NCBI GenBank assembly: GCA_021805275.1
Contig: JAJZFQ010000261.1
Coordinates: forward strand, 1 to 11,603
Direction: 5' to 3'
Origin: Pseudomonadota bacterium
Lineage (GTDB): Bacteria; Pseudomonadota; Gammaproteobacteria; Steroidobacterales; Steroidobacteraceae
Length of the DNA stretch: 11,603 bases
In this document: positions 6,876 through 11,603 of the stretch, in pieces
How positions within the stretch are numbered: position 1 is the stretch's first letter
Layout of the letters: each line of letters opens with the position of its first letter
Notes under the pieces: generated by a model
Seen by the model: the letters and a program-made list of their open reading frames with translations, nothing else
Database searches by the model: none
What the model was told of the DNA's origin: nothing
Program-made: the position numbers and the translations under genes

Positions 6876-9641
6876 ATGCACTCGCAGCATTTGCGCCGCC
6901 TCAATGCAGGGTATTACGCAAGCGTTCTGCTCGCTCATGCGCTGGTTGCGTCCGTGGCCGTGGCCCAGACCGCAGCGCCCGGCTACAGTGTGCGCTACTC
7001 GACGATCGGTGCACTGCTCGCCAATCCGCGCACGCACGCTATCGTTGAGAAATATCTACCCGGTTTCGGTGCTTCCCGCATCGCAGACCGCGGACGCCAC
7101 ATGACCTTGCGTCAAGTACAGCCGTTTGATCTGGCTGTGCTGACGAACGCCGCGCTGGCCAAGATCAATGCGGCCGTGAAGCGCGTCACTGGGGCACCGG
7201 CTAGCGCGTGGTTGCGACAGCCTACTAACGGCCCAACCGCCATTCCGGATACGCACCTCGACCCGGCGCGCGATCTGCGTCCCTCACAGCTCGAAGCGGT
7301 GCGGCACCACCCGCTGCCCGAGCAGTACATTTGGACGCGGGCGCATGCGGCCGCTGGCTTTGGTCTGGTGCCGCGGTACTTTCGGCGAACATTTACCGTC
7401 GCGCAGCCGCCGCCGCGTGCGACGCTCTACGTGGCAGGACCGAGGCAGGCCGCCATCTACATCAATGGCCACGAAGTTGGGCATTACCAGCTCAACCTGG
7501 ACGTCTCGATGGGTATTCGCGTCTATGCCTGCGACGTTACGGGCGCGTTGCGCCGTGGCCGCAACGTAATCGCCATCGAGGCGGTGCGCGGACCGACGGC
7601 GATCAATGAGGCGCAGCATTCGATTGCTCGGCACCTGCGCGATGGCAAGGTTATGGCCGTGATGATCGTGCCGGCGGCACGGGGTATTCAGGCGCCGCCG
7701 CTGGTGATGAGTGATGGCCGCTGGCGTGGCGCGGCGCACGCGGTGCCCTCGGGCTGGCAGGAACCCACATTCGACGCCTCAGGCTGGCACCGCGTCGATG
7801 ATCTCGGAGGCATCGAAAGTGCCATTGGCCTGTTCCAGGCGAACGCCGACGCCGGGATGTACGCCTGGCCTGGCTACGACGGGATCTCGCCATTTCTCGC
7901 GCACTATCGGTTGCGCGCCCTGGAGGTTCGGCGCGTATTTGCCGGCGACGGCACGATCCGGCATGTCCAGGCGCTCACCGTAAGCCCCTCGGTCCGCGCG
8001 TTTACGGTGACGCTGCCGCACCGGCACGTGGCGCGCCACGATGCCCCGCAGATCGAACTGGATTTCGGACGGGAAGTGGCCGGGCGAATCGAACTGCAGT
8101 CCGATTCCGATGCGCCCGCCCGGGTGACCGTTCAGTACGGAGAGTCCGAGGCTGAGGCACGCCTGCAGCCGTTTCTCGGGGTCGATCCGGTCTACCTGCC
8201 GCCGCACGGGACCGCGTATGGGCCCAAGAGCGCCTTCCGTTACGTGATTATCCGCTTCACCGGCGGGCGCTCGACGCGCTTTCGCGCGATCCGTCTCGAC
8301 GGCATCGCCTACCCGGTCCAATACCGTGGCTCGTTCGAGTCTTCCGACCCGCTGCTGAACAAGATGTGGGCGATCGGCGCCTACACCGCACACCTGTGCA
8401 TGCAGGACGGGATCTGGGACGCGCCGAAGCGCGATCGTAACCGGTGGATGGGCGATCTCGACGTCAGCGGGCGGACGATTGCCGACGTCTTTGGTGACGG
8501 CGCGCTGATGCGCCAGACGCTCGACCGGCTCATCGGTCCGGCACCGGTGCATGCCCACGTCAACGGCATCCCAGGGTATTCGGCGTTCTGGGTGATCGGC
8601 GAGCGCCAGTACTACCTGCACACGGGTTCGATGGCGCAGCTGCGCAGTGTGCATCGCCGTCTCGTGCAGCTGCTGATGTACATGCAGAAGGATCTCGACG
8701 GCCGCGGGCTCTTCGCAGACCGGACGCATGCCTGGCCATTCGTCGACTGGGCTCCGGACATGTACGGCAATACCCGACAGACGCGGATGGCGACCCAATT
8801 CGAGTACTACGCGGCGTTTCGCGACGGCGCGCAGCTGTTGCGCGTCTTGGGTGATGCGAAGCACGCCACGCGCATGGCGGCTGAAGCACAGAAGCTGAAG
8901 CGTGCCGCGCAACGCTACCTGCGCAACGCGCAGAACACGTTCGGCCACCGCTGGCAGCCCAATGCCTACGCGGTACTTTCGGGTGTCGCGGACCCTGGTC
9001 AGTACGCAGCGATCTGGAAGCACGTGCTCATCCAGGCGAGCGAACCGAAGGATCGCGGTTACGACATTACGCCGTACTACAACTTCTACGTCGTTAGCGC
9101 GATGGCCAAGATGGGCTACCGACGCGCCGCGCTCGGCTGGATCCGCACCTACTGGGGTGGGATGGTCGAGGAGGGCGCGACCACGTTCTGGGAGGCTTAC
9201 AACCCCACCTGGTTCAAGGGATTCATGTACCAGGCGTCGCTGCAGGCTGACGGCGTCTCCGGGTTCAAGGTGAGTCTGGCCCACGGCTGGTCGAGCGGTG
9301 TGACGCCGTGGCTGATGCGCGAGGTGCTCGGCATACATCCAACCGCGGGGGGCTTCGCTCGCGTGACGATCCGCCCTCACTTGCTCGGGCTGAAATGGGC
9401 GCGCGGCGCGGAGCCGACGCCGCACGGACTGCTGCGGGTGGCGATCCGCCGAGCGCACGGCTATCGCACAACGGTTCAACTGCCTGCGCACGTCCACGCG
9501 AAGATCTCCCTGCCGGTGACCGGGCGTCGCATGAGAGTCATCGTCAACGGCCGCTCGACTCGAGCCGTGCCGGCCGAGGGCGGCCGCCGTGCCATCGTCA
9601 GGTTGAACGGACCGGGGAGATTCGTGCTGAAGAGTCCCTGA
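6876..9641 (+). CDS. Secreted GH78-type alpha-L-rhamnosidase-like protein with altered acid motif
   Basis: A 921-residue exported protein related to GH78 alpha-L-rhamnosidases, which release terminal alpha-L-rhamnose by inversion. The signal peptide ends near VAVAQ (residue 31). Residues 36-105 form a separate, probably helical module. About 165-270 is a jelly-roll domain like the rhamnosidase N-terminal domain (YINGHEVG at 195-202). Beta domains continue to about 480. The (alpha/alpha)6 catalytic barrel runs about 485-815, and the C-terminal beta domain (HPTAGGFARVTIRPHL) ends the protein. In the barrel, DAPKRDRNRWMGD (515-527) replaces the usual DCPQRDERLGWxGD: Arg521 sits where the general-acid Glu is expected, and the segment is one residue shorter. 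The second key motif is intact (GATTFWE, base Glu773). The start is preceded only by a weak GAG. Retained Asp515, Asp520 and Asp527 suggest a variant subfamily rather than a dead enzyme. The neighbouring rhmD supports a rhamnose role, but activity on another sugar is possible. Confidence 0.88.
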   Translation: MHSQHLRRLNAGYYASVLLAHALVASVAVAQTAAPGYSVRYSTIGALLANPRTHAIVEKYLPGFGASRIADRGRHMTLRQVQPFDLAVLTNAALAKINAAVKRVTGAPASAWLRQPTNGPTAIPDTHLDPARDLRPSQLEAVRHHPLPEQYIWTRAHAAAGFGLVPRYFRRTFTVAQPPPRATLYVAGPRQAAIYINGHEVGHYQLNLDVSMGIRVYACDVTGALRRGRNVIAIEAVRGPTAINEAQHSIARHLRDGKVMAVMIVPAARGIQAPPLVMSDGRWRGAAHAVPSGWQEPTFDASGWHRVDDLGGIESAIGLFQANADAGMYAWPGYDGISPFLAHYRLRALEVRRVFAGDGTIRHVQALTVSPSVRAFTVTLPHRHVARHDAPQIELDFGREVAGRIELQSDSDAPARVTVQYGESEAEARLQPFLGVDPVYLPPHGTAYGPKSAFRYVIIRFTGGRSTRFRAIRLDGIAYPVQYRGSFESSDPLLNKMWAIGAYTAHLCMQDGIWDAPKRDRNRWMGDLDVSGRTIADVFGDGALMRQTLDRLIGPAPVHAHVNGIPGYSAFWVIGERQYYLHTGSMAQLRSVHRRLVQLLMYMQKDLDGRGLFADRTHAWPFVDWAPDMYGNTRQTRMATQFEYYAAFRDGAQLLRVLGDAKHATRMAAEAQKLKRAAQRYLRNAQNTFGHRWQPNAYAVLSGVADPGQYAAIWKHVLIQASEPKDRGYDITPYYNFYVVSAMAKMGYRRAALGWIRTYWGGMVEEGATTFWEAYNPTWFKGFMYQASLQADGVSGFKVSLAHGWSSGVTPWLMREVLGIHPTAGGFARVTIRPHLLGLKWARGAEPTPHGLLRVAIRRAHGYRTTVQLPAHVHAKISLPVTGRRMRVIVNGRSTRAVPAEGGRRAIVRLNGPGRFVLKSP

Positions 9642-9878
9642 CGGGCTCCTCCGGCGCCTCGAGCGACGGCGCCGTGTGGACGGTTCGCATGGACGGCAGA
9701 GGATGCCCCGCGGACCGGGCGTCACCGGCCGCTCGAACGATCTTAGCGGACCGATGCGTCATCTCGGGTCACACGGGTGTCCCCTCGGATCATGGGCCGG
9801 GGCGACCTTCCGAAGGGCAACGGCGCGGCCGTACGAGGATGAGGGCTCACCAGACGCGAAACGTGCGATCGAACCGCG
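9642..9878. other. Convergent spacer between the GH78-like gene and the IclR gene
   Basis: Both flanking genes end here, so this 237-base stretch should hold termination signals for both strands. A GC-rich hairpin lies ten bases after the GH78-like stop, and a small ACACGGGTGT palindrome at 9771-9780. No gene is supported; the open frames crossing it are out-of-frame readings of GC-rich DNA. Confidence 0.6.
9652..9674 (+). terminator. GC-rich hairpin after the GH78-like gene
   Basis: CGGCGCC (9652-9658) and GGCGCCG (9668-9674) form a perfect seven-pair stem with a nine-base loop, starting ten bases after the TGA stop. Position and stability fit a transcript end or mRNA 3' stabiliser. The T run required for a textbook intrinsic terminator is absent, so termination by this element alone is uncertain. 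Confidence 0.4.
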
Positions 9879-10790
9879 CTAGCGCCTCGAGGCCGAACCG
9901 CTCCGGCGGCGTTGCGGGGGAGTGCGCGCTCGCGCCCGGCGCTCACCACTCAGCTCAGCAGGCTCTTGCGGAGCCGCGGGATGCCGACCGGTCCAGCCGA
10001 GATCCTCGCTGATGCGCTGCGCGCAATTGAGCACGTCCCGGCTGAGCGTCTGCATGCGCTGGTCGCTCATGTACTGAGCGGCACTCGAGACGCTGATCGC
10101 GGCAATGGTGCGGCCGGCCACATCACGAATCGGGGCGGCGATGCAGCGGATCTGATCTTCATTTTCCTCCAGATCGAACGCGTATCCCGCTCGCACGTAC
10201 TGGCGCATCCGCTCGAGCCACTCCGGCAGATTCATCGGCGTGCGCCGTTCGCTGCGTTCGGTCCGGAACAGCTCGACCCACGCATCCTCGTCGAGATCGA
10301 GGATCAGCGCCTTGCCGAGCCCGGTGGAACTCACCGGCTGCAACTCCCCAATGCGCGAGCTGATGTTGATGCGACGTTTGCCCGGCACCTTGTCGAGGTA
10401 CAGTACGTGACCGTGGTCTATGACCCCCAGGTGCACGGTATCCTCGGTGAGCAGCGCCAAGCGCTCCAGGTGCGGCGCCGCTACGCGCGGCAGATCGAGT
10501 TCATCGCGCACGCGGAAGCCGAGCTCGAGCAACTTCGGCCCGAGGCTGTAGCCGCTGTGCGGCACGAATGACAGGTAGCGTCGGTCGGTGAGCGCCGAGG
10601 CGAGGCGGTGCGTGGTGCTGCGCGTCAACCCCAGCCGCGCGGCGAGATCGCCGAGCTTGATCGGGCCTTCGGCGACAACATCGATCACATCGAGCCCGCG
10701 CAGCAGCGTTTGACTGCCCAGGCGGGCAGGCTGCGCAATCTCGCCGTGCGCGCTGCCGTCGGACCGTCCTGCCTTTCGCGTGCTTCTCAT
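9879..10790 (-). CDS. IclR-family transcriptional regulator
   Basis: A 303-residue cytoplasmic DNA-binding protein. Residues 26-75 form the IclR winged helix-turn-helix ([12 protein letters not shown], then [22 protein letters not shown]). A small-molecule-binding effector domain spans about 95-265 with family blocks STGLGKALI (155-163) and [13 protein letters not shown] (211-223). IclR proteins act as dimers or tetramers, often on promoters of sugar-acid or aromatic-acid catabolic genes. This one is divergent from rhmD across 95 bases, so rhmD and its own gene are the likely targets, with L-rhamnonate or a downstream keto-acid as a plausible effector (inference). A stop codon lies just upstream in frame and no alternative ATG, GTG or TTG is near, so the ATG at 10790 is probably right, although no Shine-Dalgarno is visible. 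The C-terminus carries about 37 extra, Arg/Pro-rich residues beyond the usual family end. Confidence 0.93.
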   Translation of the reverse strand: MRSTRKAGRSDGSAHGEIAQPARLGSQTLLRGLDVIDVVAEGPIKLGDLAARLGLTRSTTHRLASALTDRRYLSFVPHSGYSLGPKLLELGFRVRDELDLPRVAAPHLERLALLTEDTVHLGVIDHGHVLYLDKVPGKRRINISSRIGELQPVSSTGLGKALILDLDEDAWVELFRTERSERRTPMNLPEWLERMRQYVRAGYAFDLEENEDQIRCIAAPIRDVAGRTIAAISVSSAAQYMSDQRMQTLSRDVLNCAQRISEDLGWTGRHPAAPQEPAELSGERRARARTPPQRRRSGSASRR

Positions 10791-10812
10791 TATATGGTAC
10801 CCGTATTAGTAT
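10784..10812 (+). promoter_or_regulatory. Candidate rhmD promoter
   Basis: TTCTCA (10784-10789) and TAGTAT (10807-10812) resemble -35 and -10 boxes (four of six matches each to TTGACA and TATAAT) with the ideal 17-base spacing. They lie 74 bases before the rhmD start. The spacer contains the pseudo-palindrome described separately, an arrangement that would let a bound regulator block or assist RNA polymerase. Positional evidence only. Confidence 0.35.
10792..10806. promoter_or_regulatory. Pseudo-palindromic candidate operator for the IclR regulator
   Basis: The site reads ATAtGGtacCCgTAT, with five of seven base pairs symmetrical around A10799. It lies one base upstream of the regulator's start codon and between the proposed -35 and -10 boxes of rhmD. 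IclR proteins commonly bind imperfect palindromes of about 15 bases in such divergent regions. Binding is inferred. Confidence 0.4.
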
Positions 10813-10885
10813 GTGGGACAACGGCTGCGGCCGCAACCACTGCGCGCCGCCGTCGCCCGTCCAGATCTGTGAGTCGACGCCATCC

Positions 10886-11603
10886 ATGAGCTTTCCCTTG
10901 ATCCGACAAGTGCGCGCCTACGTCATTCGTGGCGGTGGTGCCGATTACCACGACCAGGCCGGCGGGCATTGGATCGATGATCACATCGCCACGCCGATGA
11001 GCCGCTACCCGGAGTACCGCCAGAGCCGGCGCAGCTTCGGCATCAACGTGCTCGGGACCCTGGTGGTCGAGATCGAAGCTGCCGATGGAACGGTCGGATT
11101 TGCCGTCACCACTGGCGGGGAACCGGCTGCCTACATCGTCGAGCATCATCTGGCCCGCTTCCTCGAGGGCCGCGACCCGACGGAGGTGGAGAAGATCTGG
11201 GACCAGATGTACTTCTCGACCCAATACTACGGCCGTAAGGGCTTGGTCGTGAACGCCATCTCCGGCGTCGACCTGGCATTGTGGGACCTGCTCGGCCGGC
11301 TGCGCGGCGAGCCGGTGTACCAGTTGCTCGGCGGCAAGGTTCGTGACGAGCTGGTCTTCTATGCCACCGGATCGCGGCCGGACCTCGCGAAGTCGATGGG
11401 CTTCATCGGCGGCAAGCTGCCGCTGCATCACGGTCCGGCCGAGGGTGAAGACGGATTGCGCCGCAATCTCGAGGCGCTCGGCGAGATGCGCAACCGCGTC
11501 GGGCCGGATTTCTGGCTCATGCTCGACTGCTGGATGAGCCTTGATCTGCCCTATGCCATCAGGCTGGCGCATGGCGCGCAGGCACATGGCTTGAAGTGGA
11601 TCG
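10886..11603 (+). CDS. rhmD: L-rhamnonate dehydratase, N-terminal part
   Basis: The first 239 codons of an enolase-superfamily dehydratase (full-length relatives are about 400 residues), cut by the right edge. It converts L-rhamnonate to 2-keto-3-deoxy-L-rhamnonate in the cytoplasm using Mg2+. The match to E. coli RhmD is recognisable over the whole visible length: DYHDQ (20-24), [12 protein letters not shown] (28-39), [12 protein letters not shown] (51-62), VDLALWDL (128-135), [11 protein letters not shown] (159-169), MGFIGGK (171-177) and [11 protein letters not shown] (208-218). Asp214 in LDCW corresponds to the first metal ligand at the end of a barrel strand. The other metal ligands and the catalytic His-Asp pair lie beyond the edge. 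The ATG at 10886 is supported by family alignment; the nearest Shine-Dalgarno-like GAG is 12 bases upstream. Its position divergent from an IclR gene and next to a rhamnosidase-like gene supports a role in non-phosphorylative L-rhamnose use. Confidence 0.92.
   Translation, partial: MSFPLIRQVRAYVIRGGGADYHDQAGGHWIDDHIATPMSRYPEYRQSRRSFGINVLGTLVVEIEAADGTVGFAVTTGGEPAAYIVEHHLARFLEGRDPTEVEKIWDQMYFSTQYYGRKGLVVNAISGVDLALWDLLGRLRGEPVYQLLGGKVRDELVFYATGSRPDLAKSMGFIGGKLPLHHGPAEGEDGLRRNLEALGEMRNRVGPDFWLMLDCWMSLDLPYAIRLAHGAQAHGLKWI

Noticed and set aside
7779..9725. A 648-codon minus-strand open frame opposite the GH78-like gene.
   Set aside because: It mirrors the GH78-like coding sequence, is His/Arg-rich without any recognisable fold, and has no credible ribosome binding site.
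9308..10012. A 234-codon plus-strand open frame running from the end of the GH78-like gene into the IclR gene.
   Set aside because: It overlaps two well-supported genes out of frame and has Arg/Ser-rich content typical of a shifted GC-rich reading.
10790..11587. A minus-strand open frame of 265 codons opposite rhmD.
   Set aside because: The plus strand here matches L-rhamnonate dehydratase closely over its full visible length; the opposite frame is a shadow.
1..11603. tRNA, rRNA, CRISPR array, insertion sequence or attachment site.
   Set aside because: I looked for cloverleaf-like segments, regularly spaced repeats, transposase motifs and flanking direct repeats and saw none that could be supported.

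Overview
The window comes from a GC-rich bacterium, most likely a proteobacterium. Most genes show strong G/C at third codon positions, and the IclR regulator, short-chain dehydrogenase (SDR) and L-rhamnonate dehydratase look proteobacterial. The genus cannot be read from the sequence. Nothing in it looks like a phage, integron, CRISPR array, IS element or RNA gene. It reads as a chromosomal locus for scavenging a glycan that contains 6-deoxyhexose and galactose.

Layout. Positions 1-6147 hold four minus-strand genes, transcribed right to left, with overlapping ends. They are a secreted GH42 beta-galactosidase-like enzyme (4024-6147), a second GH42 enzyme of the same length (1904-4027), a secreted GH29 alpha-L-fucosidase (141-1907), and the first 52 codons of an SDR dehydrogenase that runs off the left edge. 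Positions 6148-6875 are a 728-base divergent intergenic region with several inverted repeats and no convincing gene. Positions 6876-9641 carry, on the plus strand, a large secreted GH78-type alpha-L-rhamnosidase-like protein with an altered acid motif. A short convergent spacer follows. Then come a minus-strand IclR-family regulator (9879-10790), a 95-base divergent promoter region with a pseudo-palindrome, and the first 239 codons of L-rhamnonate dehydratase (rhmD, plus strand), cut by the right edge.

How the parts may work together (inference). Exported exo-glycosidases would trim galactose, L-fucose and L-rhamnose from a plant, algal or microbial polysaccharide. The sugars would enter the cell, where an SDR could oxidise the free 6-deoxy sugar (L-rhamnose or L-fucose) to its lactone. 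RhmD dehydrates L-rhamnonate to 2-keto-3-deoxy-L-rhamnonate, a step of the non-phosphorylative rhamnose pathway. The IclR protein is placed to control rhmD and perhaps the whole locus.

Most notable points: the GH78-like enzyme lacks the usual catalytic-acid glutamate and carries an extra helical N-terminal module; the two GH42 paralogues differ in base composition and in a substrate-pocket loop; and two regulatory regions contain symmetrical elements.
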